Assembly: GCA_964465295.1 (NCBI GenBank)
Contig: CAYXKC010000015.1
Location: 1 to 27,977, forward strand
Direction of reading: 5' to 3'
From: Methanolacinia sp964465295
Lineage (GTDB): Archaea; Halobacteriota; Methanomicrobia; Methanomicrobiales; Methanomicrobiaceae
DNA: 27,977 nt
The notes beneath the pieces are model-generated. The model ran no database searches and was not told where the DNA came from. It saw only the letters and a list, made by a program, of their open reading frames with translations. This document shows positions 13,714 to 21,343 of this stretch, piece after piece; the first letter of the stretch is position 1, and every line of letters starts with the position of its first letter. The position numbers were made by a program, and so were the translations under genes.

Positions 13714-15558
13714 TTAATCCTTCTTCTCGTCGTCTTTCACTTCATAATCGGCGTCGACAACGTTGTCTTCCTCAGCTGCCGCTTCCCCGCCTTCCGCCTT
13801 TGCAGCCTCGGCCTCGGCCTGTGCCTTCTGGTAGATCTTTGTTGTCGCTGCAAAGACCGCCTCCTGCAGATCCTCGACATCCTTCTTCAGGGCTTCGGCG
13901 TCATCCCCTCCCATGGTCTTTTTGATCTTCTCAAGAGCTGATTCGATCTTCTCCCGGTCCTCCGCCTCGATCTTGTCCTCGCTCTCTTTTAGAAGCTTTT
14001 CTGCAGCAAAGACAGAGTTATCGGCGCTGTTCCTGATCTCGATCTCCTCCCGCTTCTTCCGGTCGGCCTCTTCGAAGTCCTTAGCCTTGTTGACCATCTC
14101 ATCAATCTCATCCTTCGAGAGCCTCTTGTCCCCGGAGATTGTTATTGCCTGCTGATTTCCGGTCCCGAGATCCTTTGCAGATACATTGATGATTCCGTTT
14201 GCATCGATATCGAACGTAACCTCGATCTGAGGGATGCCCCTTGGTGCAGGCGGAATTCCGGTAAGCTGGAACTTTCCAAGCGTGAAGTTGTCCGACGCCA
14301 TCGCACGCTCACCCTGGACAACGTGAATCTCGACACTGGTCTGGTTGTCGGCCGCGGTTGTAAAGATCTGGCTCTTCTTCGTAGGGATGGTTGTATTTCT
14401 TTCGATGAGCTTGGTCGCGATTCCGCCGAGAGTCTCGATCGAGAGCGTAAGCGGAGTTACATCAAGAAGAACTACGTCCTTCGCTTCCCCTGTAAGAACT
14501 CCTCCCTGGATAGCCGCACCAATGGCGACGCACTCGTCAGGGTTTATTCCCTTGTCAGGATCTTTTCCCAGGAGTGCCTTTATCCTCTCCTGGACAAGGG
14601 GGACACGTGTAGAACCGCCGACGAGAAGGACGTGATCGATATCCTTCGCAGTAAGTTTTGCATCACTAAGGGCTTGTTTTACCGGGCCAATCGTCCTGTC
14701 GACAAGATCTCCAATAAGCTGTTCGAACTTTGACCTTGTAAGATCAATATCAAGGAACTTCGGACCGCTGGAATCTGTCGTGATGTAGGGAAGGTTTATG
14801 TTCGTCTTCTGAACTGTCGAAAGCTCCTTTTTGGCATTCTCTGCTGCATCGCGAAGCCTCTGCATTGCCATCTTATCTGAGCTGAGGTCGATGCCCTCCT
14901 GCTTTTTGAATTCCTCGATGAGGTACTTTACGACAAGTTCATCAAAGTCGTCTCCACCGAGATGGTTGTCACCGGCTGTAGCCTGTACCTCGAAAACGCC
15001 GTCGCCAAGGGTCAGGATTGACACATCAAAAGTTCCACCGCCGAGATCATATACAAGGACGGTCGAATCGCCCTCTCTCTCGATACCATATGCAAGTGCA
15101 CTTGCTGTCGGTTCGTTTATTATCCTCATGACCTCAAGGCCCGCAATCTTTCCCGCATCCTTCGTTGCATTCCTCTGCGCATCGTTAAAATATGCCGGGA
15201 CAGTGATTACCGCCTTTTTGATCTCATCGCCGAGATATGCCTCTGCATCCATCTTGAGCTTCTGGAGAATCATTGCAGAGATCTCCTGCGGAGTGAATGT
15301 CTTATCATCTATCGCGACCTTGCGGTCTGTTCCCATATCCCTCTTGATCGAAATTATCGTCTTGTCGGGATTTGTCACAGACTGTCGTTTTGCAACGCTT
15401 CCAACAAGGCGTTCACCTTCCTTTGAGAAAGCCACAACCGAGGGAGTTGTCCTTGCCCCCTCTGCATTGGGTATAACAACAGGCTTTCCGCCTTCCATGA
15501 TCGACATACAGGAATTTGTGGTTCCTAAATCAATTCCAAGAACTTTATTTGATACCAT
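13714..15558 (-). CDS. dnaK: DnaK chaperone (Hsp70)
   Basis: 614 residues. The nucleotide-binding domain (1 to about 370) has phosphate-1 VLGIDLGTTNSCMSI, AYFNDAQRNATKDAG, phosphate-2 VYDLGGGTFDVSIL and adenosine motif VLLVGGSTRVPLVQE. The interdomain linker DVVLLDVTPLTL is intact, as is the substrate-binding sandwich and alpha lid. The C-terminus is a short acidic/Ala tail ending VDADYEVKDDEKKD, the bacterial rather than eukaryotic pattern. It lacks the loop insertion deletion question only resolved by alignment: the region around KRDMGTDRK is compact, as in archaeal and Gram-positive Hsp70s (inference). It starts two bases after the grpE stop, with GAGGAG inside the end of grpE as ribosome binding site, so the two are coupled. 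Confidence 0.98.
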   Translation of the reverse strand: MVSNKVLGIDLGTTNSCMSIMEGGKPVVIPNAEGARTTPSVVAFSKEGERLVGSVAKRQSVTNPDKTIISIKRDMGTDRKVAIDDKTFTPQEISAMILQKLKMDAEAYLGDEIKKAVITVPAYFNDAQRNATKDAGKIAGLEVMRIINEPTASALAYGIEREGDSTVLVYDLGGGTFDVSILTLGDGVFEVQATAGDNHLGGDDFDELVVKYLIEEFKKQEGIDLSSDKMAMQRLRDAAENAKKELSTVQKTNINLPYITTDSSGPKFLDIDLTRSKFEQLIGDLVDRTIGPVKQALSDAKLTAKDIDHVLLVGGSTRVPLVQERIKALLGKDPDKGINPDECVAIGAAIQGGVLTGEAKDVVLLDVTPLTLSIETLGGIATKLIERNTTIPTKKSQIFTTAADNQTSVEIHVVQGERAMASDNFTLGKFQLTGIPPAPRGIPQIEVTFDIDANGIINVSAKDLGTGNQQAITISGDKRLSKDEIDEMVNKAKDFEEADRKKREEIEIRNSADNSVFAAEKLLKESEDKIEAEDREKIESALEKIKKTMGGDDAEALKKDVEDLQEAVFAATTKIYQKAQAEAEAAKAEGGEAAAEEDNVVDADYEVKDDEKKD

Positions 15559-15560
15559 TA

Positions 15561-16151
15561 TTACTTCTCCTCATTTTCGTTTTTTTCAGGTTTACCTTTT
15601 GATACTGCGACTTTTGCGCTCCTGATGACACGATCCCCCATACAATACCCGCAGGAGACCTCATCGATTATGATACCTTCTTTTTGATCTGAAGGAACAT
15701 ATGCGATGGCTTCGTGCTTCTCAGGATCAAACTGACTGTTAACTGACTCTATGGGATGTATTGAATGCTGTTCGAGTACTTTTTTAAGGATCTTCCGGAT
15801 CTGTTCGAGTCCTTCCCTAAGGGCGGAATCATCAGAACGGGCAGCTCTTTCAAGATTGTCTGCAACCTCCAGTATTCCGGATGCAAACTCCCCGACTGCA
15901 CGATCCACCCTTTCAGTGCTCTCGCGGGAACTTCTCTTCCTGAAATTATCAAAATCCGCAGCAAGGCGGAGATATCTGTCATTCAGTTCATCAATCAGGG
16001 CCTGGAGTTCGGCCTCCCTTCCGGCAGAAATTCCCGGGTCCTCTCCGGATTCATCCCCGGAGCACCCCTCTACTTCAGCGTAATCGTCGATAGTAGGGGA
16101 ATCCTGATCCGTTTCTTCTTTTATTTTTGTTTCAAGATCCTCATCATTCAT
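15561..16151 (-). CDS. grpE: GrpE nucleotide exchange factor
   Basis: 196 residues. An acidic, disordered first 50 residues is followed by a long coiled-coil helix (AELQALIDELNDRYLRLAADFDNFRKRSSRE, about 50-80) with the family core LAADFDNFRKR, then the four-helix bundle and the C-terminal beta wing with SQFDPEKHEAIAY and GYCMGDRVIRSAKVAVSKG, which contacts DnaK. It releases ADP from DnaK. It is the first gene of grpE-dnaK-dnaJ. GGAG about nine bases before the ATG is a good ribosome binding site and follows the predicted transcription start. Confidence 0.95.
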   Translation of the reverse strand: MNDEDLETKIKEETDQDSPTIDDYAEVEGCSGDESGEDPGISAGREAELQALIDELNDRYLRLAADFDNFRKRSSRESTERVDRAVGEFASGILEVADNLERAARSDDSALREGLEQIRKILKKVLEQHSIHPIESVNSQFDPEKHEAIAYVPSDQKEGIIIDEVSCGYCMGDRVIRSAKVAVSKGKPEKNENEEK

Positions 16152-16260
16152 CCTTCAATACTCCATAAAGACAATTTTTAACCTTTATACCATAGTAAAT
16201 GGTTAGTAGTTCTATATAATATTAATTCTCTATCTGCGAACAGTTCTATATAATGGTTTT
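16152..16260 (-). promoter_or_regulatory. Promoter region of the grpE-dnaK-dnaJ operon, with a tandem 13-base repeat
   Basis: On the minus strand GGTATAAAG at 16191-16183 is a TATA box about 26 bases before a start near 16161, followed by GGAG and the grpE ATG. Further out, AGTTCTATATAAT occurs twice (16208-16220 and 16242-16254, plus strand). Each copy holds a TATA-like core readable in both directions, so they may be extra promoters for the heat-shock operon or for purH, or a regulator site. Confidence 0.45.
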
Positions 16261-16478
16261 TGTGGATCCAGATAATCATAAAAGATCTAAACCCGTTTCA
16301 CTCCGCCCCACATCTGCTGAAACGAAGAAATCCGGGGTAAGGCATAGAACAGATCTTATCAGGGACACTAATGAGATTTTAAAAGGGCCGGCCGGACCTG
16401 CATCCCCGGGACTACTGTATGAGATCGACTCCCGGGACAGGTATAGATTATTGTTTTCTAAAACCAATAATATCAGGC
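16261..16478 (+). other. Long purH leader region without a convincing gene
   Basis: Between grpE and purH there are 327 bases (16152-16478). Past the promoters, the stretch is open in one frame (16253-16510), but the peptide overlaps the purH start and lacks recognisable features. A hairpin, CCCGGGA (16405-16411) with TCCCGGG (16430-16436) over 18 bases, lies 43 bases before the purH start and could be a control element. Confidence 0.35.
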
Positions 16479-17966
16479 ATGAGATACGCACTTCTTTCAG
16501 TATGGGATAAGACAGGGATCACCGACCTTGCCAAAACCCTCTCTGAGAATGGATTTAAGATCCTCAGTTCGGGAGGAACAGCAAAGGAACTCTCAAATGC
16601 GGGAATAGAGATCACCGAAGTCTCTGAATATACCGGCGCCCCCGAGATGATGGATGGCAGGGTCAAGACACTTCACCCAAAGATCCACGGCGGTCTTCTC
16701 GGAAGAAGAGGAATCGACGATTCGGTTATGGAAGAACGTGGAATCGAAAAGATTGACCTTCTTGTCGTAAACCTCTATCCGTTCGAAGAGATGTCGGGAA
16801 AAGGACTTCCCTTAAATGATCTCGTGGAATATATTGATATTGGCGGGCCTGCGATGATTCGCGCAGCTGCAAAAAATTTTAAGGATGTAGCGGTAGTCAT
16901 TGACCCCAAAGACTACGACCTCGTGAAAAACTCTCTTAAGGCTGGCGGAATTTCTGAAAAAGACAGACTTTACCTTGCAGGGACAGTTTTTGCCCGGATG
17001 GCTGCATATGACGGGGCGATTAGCAATTACCTCCACTCACTTGAGAATGATTTCCCCGGAGTTCTCTCTGTACAATATAGAAACGGAAGAGAGCTGAGAT
17101 ATGGGGAAAACCCACACCAGAAAGCCGCAGTATACGGGGAAACCGGAATTGCCGGACAGGTATCGCTTCAGGGTAAGGCGATGTCCTACAACAATTATCT
17201 CGATACCGACTCGGCAGTAAGACTCCTCCGCGAGTTCGATGAAACAGCGGCAGTTATCGTAAAACACAACAATCCCTGCGGCATGGCACTGGGAGATACG
17301 ATCCTGGAGGCCTACACCCGCGCAAGGGATGTAGACCCGGTATCGGCTTATGGAGGAATTGTTGCACTCAACAGAGAGGTAGGATCCGAACTCGCCGAAG
17401 AGATTGCCTCTACATTCATCGAAGTGGTTATTGCACCCTCCTATACAGATAAAGCCCTTGAAATAATGAAGAAAAAAGAGAATATGCGTATCCTCGTTCT
17501 GCCGCCTGATGAAGACACACCAGAGATAAGGACTATAGCCGGCGGGGCTCTCGTCCAGATGACCCCGAAAGATATTACCGAAAGCTGGGAAGTAGTCACA
17601 GAGCGCGAACCGACTGCTGACGAGATGGAGGCCATGAAGCTTGCAATGAAGGTCTGCAAACATACAAAGAGCAATGCAATAATCTTTGCAGATAAAAAGG
17701 CGGTGCTTGGTATCGGGGCAGGGCAGATGAACAGGGTGAACTCTGCTGAGATCGCGATCTCAAAAGCGCAGTTCCCCCTGAAAGGTTCTGCAGTTGCATC
17801 CGATGCATTCCTGCCCTTCCCGGATACGCTTGAAGCCGCTGCGAAGGCGGGTGCAACAGCACTACTCCAGCCCGGCGGATCCATTCGGGACCAGGAGGTT
17901 ATCGAGGCGGCAAACCGCCTTAATATAGCGATGGTCTTTACAGGCGTCCGCCATTTCAGGCACTAA
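16479..17966 (+). CDS. purH: Bifunctional AICAR transformylase / IMP cyclohydrolase
   Basis: 495 residues from the ATG at 16479; an earlier in-frame ATG (16419) would add a non-homologous tail, and MRYALLSVWDKTGI is the usual start of the family. The N-terminal IMP cyclohydrolase domain has LSSGGTAKEL and GRVKTLHPKIHGGLLGRR. The C-terminal transformylase domain has catalytic KHNNPCGMALG (about 256-266), ADKKAVLGIGAGQMNRVNS and the terminal TGVRHFRH. It performs the last two steps of IMP synthesis, with 10-formyl-tetrahydrofolate as the formyl donor by family rule. Many methanogens use PurP and PurO instead, so this bacterial-type enzyme points to transfer or a lineage-specific replacement; a tetrahydromethanopterin-using organism raises the question of its formyl donor. 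Confidence 0.96.
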   Translation: MRYALLSVWDKTGITDLAKTLSENGFKILSSGGTAKELSNAGIEITEVSEYTGAPEMMDGRVKTLHPKIHGGLLGRRGIDDSVMEERGIEKIDLLVVNLYPFEEMSGKGLPLNDLVEYIDIGGPAMIRAAAKNFKDVAVVIDPKDYDLVKNSLKAGGISEKDRLYLAGTVFARMAAYDGAISNYLHSLENDFPGVLSVQYRNGRELRYGENPHQKAAVYGETGIAGQVSLQGKAMSYNNYLDTDSAVRLLREFDETAAVIVKHNNPCGMALGDTILEAYTRARDVDPVSAYGGIVALNREVGSELAEEIASTFIEVVIAPSYTDKALEIMKKKENMRILVLPPDEDTPEIRTIAGGALVQMTPKDITESWEVVTEREPTADEMEAMKLAMKVCKHTKSNAIIFADKKAVLGIGAGQMNRVNSAEIAISKAQFPLKGSAVASDAFLPFPDTLEAAAKAGATALLQPGGSIRDQEVIEAANRLNIAMVFTGVRHFRH

Positions 17967-17977
17967 CTTAATTCTAC

Positions 17978-17996
17978 AAAAATTTTTTTATAGTAT
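17978..17996 (+). promoter_or_regulatory. purH T-run terminator overlapping the next gene's TATA box
   Basis: Seven T at 17983-17989 end purH. The same stretch leads into TTTATAGTAT (17986-17995), a TATA-like box about 27 bases before ATG 18016, so the next mRNA is probably leaderless. Confidence 0.45.
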
Positions 17997-18015
17997 CATC
18001 ATCTATTCTAACGAA

Positions 18016-18297
18016 ATGCCAACCTGCCCTTTCTTCAGTACCTGCAAATGGATTGAAAAATATTCAACAAAAAACGGCGCAATAGTCAATCACTTCATCA
18101 GGAACTATTGCAAAGGGGACTCACTCCGGAGATGTGCCCGAAAGAGAGTGGCTGACAGCCTTGGGGGGCGGGAGTTCATCCCTGAGAATATGCAGCCCGA
18201 CGGAACTCCGGTAAAAGGGACCGGCGACTCAGACTGGCCGGAAGATGTGCGTGAGATTGTCAACTCTTTTCATGTAAAAGGTCACATGAAACATTAG
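18016..18297 (+). CDS. Small four-cysteine protein, function unknown
   Basis: 93 residues, soluble, with four cysteines in the first 40: CPFFSTC (4 and 10) and YCKGDSLRRCARKR (32 and 40). The pattern C-x5-C ... Y-C-x7-C-A-R recalls small archaeal and bacterial proteins with a PF-x-C / YC-x-g-x-x-x-C-a-r layout, but I know of no assigned function. Metal or Fe-S binding is possible (inference from spacing). The C-terminal half is acidic with a PENMQPDGTPV segment. It has its own TATA box and no Shine-Dalgarno sequence, so it is likely leaderless. Confidence 0.7.
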   Translation: MPTCPFFSTCKWIEKYSTKNGAIVNHFIRNYCKGDSLRRCARKRVADSLGGREFIPENMQPDGTPVKGTGDSDWPEDVREIVNSFHVKGHMKH

Positions 18298-18372
18298 GCC
18301 AACCATCATCCTATTCCTGATCCAGGATAAGAATCCCTAAACATAGAGAATCACAGGACAATATCGATCGTG

Positions 18373-18405
18373 TTATATGTTAGCATGTCACATATTAGCA
18401 CGGAG
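18373..18405 (+). promoter_or_regulatory. Promoter of the peptide-symporter unit
   Basis: GTTATATGT (18373-18381) is a TATA-like box that puts transcription start near 18402. GGAG at 18402-18405 is a closely placed ribosome binding site for ATG 18409. The 6-base TTAGCA appears twice (18380-18385 and 18395-18400). The earlier inverted repeat TCCTG-ATC-CAGGA (18315-18327) may end the preceding gene. Confidence 0.4.
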
Positions 18406-18408
18406 CAT

Positions 18409-18516
18409 ATGTTTGGTCTTCCATTTTCAACACTGTTTGCCGTAGGCTTTGCCACGGCGTTAATTACTTTCGCACTTCTATACTGGGGTCTGACCTTTAA
18501 GGAGGCGAAGAAATGA
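18409..18516 (+). CDS. 35-residue membrane peptide coupled to the symporter (symporter small accessory protein)
   Basis: An open frame too short for routine gene calls. It reads MFGLPFSTLFAVGFATALIT, then FALLYWGLTFKEAKK: one membrane helix of about 22 residues and a positively charged Lys end. Its TGA (18514-18516) overlaps the symporter ATG (18513-18515) as ATGA, and the symporter's ribosome binding site GGAGG (18501-18505) lies inside it, so the two are translated together. The arrangement, one small helix before a sodium:solute symporter, matches what is annotated as a 'symporter small accessory protein'. An in-frame ATG at 18385 would add eight residues but lies before the predicted transcription start. 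The probable role is to bind or stabilise the transporter. Confidence 0.75.
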   Translation: MFGLPFSTLFAVGFATALITFALLYWGLTFKEAKK

Positions 18517-20030
18517 GCGGCGACTGGGTCACAGTGTCCGTTATCGTATTGTATGCCATAGGCCTTCTTGCAATAGGGAGCTGGGCATCGAGAAAAGTAC
18601 ATTCAAGCGAGGATTATATCCTTGCAGGGCGATCCCTCGGATTCTGGGTATTTACCATCCTGATGGTTGCATCAGTATGTTCGGGCATGACTCTTGTGGG
18701 GGTCAGCGGATTCGGATACACATCAGGCTGGCCGGGGATCTGGGAACAGCTGGCAGTTCCACTCGCCGCATCCTTTGCGATCATAGTTTTCGGTGTAAAA
18801 CTTCACTACATCGGCAGTAGATCGGGATATATGACGGTTGAGGACTACTTTGCGCAGAGATTCGAAAGCCCAAGGGTAATGAGAGGCCTTTCTGCCGTCG
18901 CAGGAATCGTTGTATCACTGATCTACCTTGTCGGGCAGTACACTGCAATCAGTATCGTTCTGGTCTGGCTTTTCGGCATCAACCACATCGTGGCGCTGCT
19001 TATTGCTGCGATAATTATTACGATATATACTGTTATCGGGGGTATGTACGCGGTCTCCTGGACGACTCTGATCCAGGGCGGACTCCTAATCGCGGGTGTA
19101 TTGATAATGGCACCTCTTGTCATCCTTGCAGCCGGCGGGATAGAGCACATCAATACGGTAATGGCCACGATCGACCCGAATCTGGTTGAGTCGTATTTCC
19201 CTTCAGCTTATGCAGCATATGCATACTGCACTCCCGAATTCCTTGTATCGTTCGTAATCCTGCTGACAGTGGGGCTTGCTTGCGCACCGCACGTTGTAAA
19301 CAACGTACTTGCCGCAAAGGAAGAGAGGTTCTTCAAATGGTCGCCTCTTGTAGCATTCCTGATCTACCTGGTCATCATGTTCCTCGTAAAAATATCAGGA
19401 TTCGCTGTCAGGGTGCTTGTTGAAGAGGGAAAACTCGTCCTGCCCGAAGCTGTGAACGCACAGGACTTTGCATTCATGTATGGCGTAGAGTATGCATCTC
19501 CTAATATGCTTATATGGGCATTCTTCGCCGTAATCGTTCTTTCGGCCGTAATGTCGACAACAGACAGGCTGATGCTCACCATAGGAACAATGTTTTCATG
19601 GGATATCTACAAAAACCTCCTTAAACCTGATGCAACTGACAGGCAGGTACTAAAGCTGAGCCAGGTCTGCGTATTCATAGCGGCGGCAATATCACTCCTG
19701 CTTGCAATCAACCCTCCCGAGATGCTGGCTTTCCTGATCTGGATGGGTATAGGCGTAATGCTCTCGACATTTGCCGTTCCCTTCATCGCCGGACTGTACT
19801 GGAGGCGTGCTACAACCCAGGGTGCAATAGCCTCAATGATTGCAGGACTTATCGGTTCAGGAATATTCGCATACTGGCACCAGTATATAGACAAATTACC
19901 GATGCACTTCTCGTTCTTTTCGCTTGTATGTGCCGCAGTTGCCATGATTATTGTAAGTTACCTGACTCCAAAAAATTCAGAAGAAGTCCTGGATCTCACG
20001 CTCACCGGCCCGTTCATCAGGCCGAGATAA
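18513..20030 (+). CDS. Sodium:solute symporter (SSS family)
   Basis: 505 residues with about 13 hydrophobic segments, the LeuT-fold size of the SSS family. Characteristic are the N-terminal SSEDYILAGRSLGFW, GMTLVGVSGFGYTSGWPGIWEQ, the YMTVEDYFAQRF cytoplasmic loop, the IGGMYAVSWTTLIQGGLLI segment of TM6 and the Na+-site stretch FAVIVLSAVMSTTDRLMLTIGTM of TM9 (S-T-x-D). It imports a small solute with Na+; candidates are acetate or other monocarboxylates, amino acids or pantothenate, and sequence alone does not decide. It is co-translated with the 35-residue peptide upstream. The unit ends in a T-run. Confidence 0.92.
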   Translation: MSGDWVTVSVIVLYAIGLLAIGSWASRKVHSSEDYILAGRSLGFWVFTILMVASVCSGMTLVGVSGFGYTSGWPGIWEQLAVPLAASFAIIVFGVKLHYIGSRSGYMTVEDYFAQRFESPRVMRGLSAVAGIVVSLIYLVGQYTAISIVLVWLFGINHIVALLIAAIIITIYTVIGGMYAVSWTTLIQGGLLIAGVLIMAPLVILAAGGIEHINTVMATIDPNLVESYFPSAYAAYAYCTPEFLVSFVILLTVGLACAPHVVNNVLAAKEERFFKWSPLVAFLIYLVIMFLVKISGFAVRVLVEEGKLVLPEAVNAQDFAFMYGVEYASPNMLIWAFFAVIVLSAVMSTTDRLMLTIGTMFSWDIYKNLLKPDATDRQVLKLSQVCVFIAAAISLLLAINPPEMLAFLIWMGIGVMLSTFAVPFIAGLYWRRATTQGAIASMIAGLIGSGIFAYWHQYIDKLPMHFSFFSLVCAAVAMIIVSYLTPKNSEEVLDLTLTGPFIRPR

Positions 20031-20034
20031 TAAC

Positions 20035-20041
20035 TTTTTTT
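20035..20041 (+). terminator. T-run terminator after the symporter
   Basis: Seven T four bases after the stop codon. Confidence 0.45.
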
Positions 20042-20072
20042 CCGGTCGCACATTTTCCCCACGGTCCAAGCA

Positions 20073-20107
20073 TTTATAATTCAAAAGAGACGACTCTGGT
20101 GAGAGTC
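20073..20107 (+). promoter_or_regulatory. dinB promoter with hairpin over the ribosome binding site
   Basis: TTTATAAT (20073-20080) is a TATA box about 25 bases before the predicted start of transcription near 20102. The inverted repeat GACTCT (20092-20097) / AGAGTC (20102-20107) has GGTG in its loop, and GGTGA (20098-20102) is the probable ribosome binding site for ATG 20110. The repeat also straddles the likely start site, so it may be an operator. Confidence 0.45.
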
Positions 20108-20109
20108 TG

Positions 20110-21195
20110 ATGCCCGAAAAAGATTCCCGCGAAAGGATAATCATGCATATCGACATGGACAGTTTTTTTGCTTCCGTGGAGGTGAGAGAGAATCCGTCGC
20201 TTAAAGGAAAACCCGTTGTGGTCGGTGCAGACCCGAAAGGAGGTCTGGGCAGGGGAGTTGTAAGCACCTGTTCTTATGAAGCAAGGGAATACGGGGTAAG
20301 GTCGGCGATGCCGGTGAGCACTGCCTACATTCGATGTCCCGAATGCATTTTTCTTCCGGTAAATATGCCTTTGTACAGGGAGACGTCAGCCAGCGTGATG
20401 AATATTATTCATGAATATTCAGACAGGTTTCAGCAGGTCAGCATCGACGAGGCGTATATCGACATATCATATGCAGGATCCTTTGATGAAGCAAAGAGAA
20501 TTGGAGAAGAGATTAAAACCAGAATCCTGGATGAAGAAGGGATCACATGCTCTGTTGGAATAGGCCCGGGGAAGGTTATCGCAAAGATTGCCTCTGGCAA
20601 CAGGAAGCCGGCAGGGATGACGGTCGTAAAGCAGAATGAGGTCAGGGATTTTCTCGACCCTCTCCCCGTAGAATCTATTCCGGGAATAGGGAAGAAGACA
20701 AAACAAAGACTCGAAAAACACGGGATTCTTACGATCAGGGATCTATCGGAATGTGACATCCAGAATCTCCAGTCGGCATTCGGAAAACACGGAATCCAGA
20801 TGCACAGGCTGGCGATAGGGATCGACGAGAGCGAAGTTGTCGAGAAGAAAGGCCAGAAATCTATTGGTAAACAGAAAACCTACCAGGAAGATGTCCAAGA
20901 TGAACAAAAACTTCACCAGGATCTCTTACGGCTTTGCGAAAATGTCCATTCAAGACTCAGGTCGGGAAGATACCTTTGCAGGACTATTACCGTTAAAATA
21001 AGATATGCAGGGTTTATCGACAGGTCTAAGGCGGAAAGCCTCCTTCATCCAACCGGAGATCTTAAAATAATACGTGAAAAAGCACTTGAGGTTTTCCAGG
21101 TGCTCTACGACGGGAGATCTGTGAGATCCTTAGGGGTCTCGCTTTCCGGTTTTGATTCCGGAAACAGCAGGCAGACGACATTGTCGGATTTTTGA
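20110..21195 (+). CDS. dinB: Y-family DNA polymerase IV (DinB)
   Basis: 361 residues. Catalytic residues are visible in MHIDMDSFFASVEVRE (about 14-28) and QVSIDEAYIDIS (about 105-116, the D-E pair). The family segment SVGIGPGKVIAKIASGNRKP marks the end of the palm, PVESIPGIGKKTKQRLEKHG is the thumb's helix-hairpin-helix, and the little finger follows (about 240-345). The last residues, QTTLSDF, form a PCNA-interacting box (Q-x-x-L-x-x-F), as expected in archaea. It performs error-prone bypass of damaged bases. It is a single-gene unit with its own TATA box. Confidence 0.95.
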   Translation: MPEKDSRERIIMHIDMDSFFASVEVRENPSLKGKPVVVGADPKGGLGRGVVSTCSYEAREYGVRSAMPVSTAYIRCPECIFLPVNMPLYRETSASVMNIIHEYSDRFQQVSIDEAYIDISYAGSFDEAKRIGEEIKTRILDEEGITCSVGIGPGKVIAKIASGNRKPAGMTVVKQNEVRDFLDPLPVESIPGIGKKTKQRLEKHGILTIRDLSECDIQNLQSAFGKHGIQMHRLAIGIDESEVVEKKGQKSIGKQKTYQEDVQDEQKLHQDLLRLCENVHSRLRSGRYLCRTITVKIRYAGFIDRSKAESLLHPTGDLKIIREKALEVFQVLYDGRSVRSLGVSLSGFDSGNSRQTTLSDF

Positions 21196-21306
21196 GTAAT
21201 GGTTACTAAACAGTATAATACTCCATAATCACAGAAAATCACGAAGTTAGGTGGAAGATACCCCTCCCGGATTAAGAATCCATTCTTATTGCTACGAGCT
21301 TATATC

Positions 21307-21332
21307 AAAAAAATCTGATTCAATCAAAAAAA
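21307..21332 (-). terminator. Terminator of the RNA helicase gene
   Basis: On the minus strand two runs of seven T (21332-21326 and 21313-21307) bracket the palindrome TGATTGAATCA (21326-21316), just after the helicase stop. The rest of 21196-21343 holds no gene. Confidence 0.55.
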
Positions 21333-21343
21333 GATGATATTAT

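Noticed and set aside
14831..15625. 264-codon open frame on the plus strand opposite dnaK
   Set aside because: A shadow of dnaK codon bias; Ser/Pro/Arg-rich with no family features.
16208..16254. Start of a CRISPR array
   Set aside because: Only two copies of a 13-base A/T-rich repeat, with no further units and no cas genes; no CRISPR array was seen anywhere in the window.
16253..16510. 85-codon open frame before purH
   Set aside because: It overlaps the purH start, begins inside the second copy of the TATA-like repeat, and shows no protein features.
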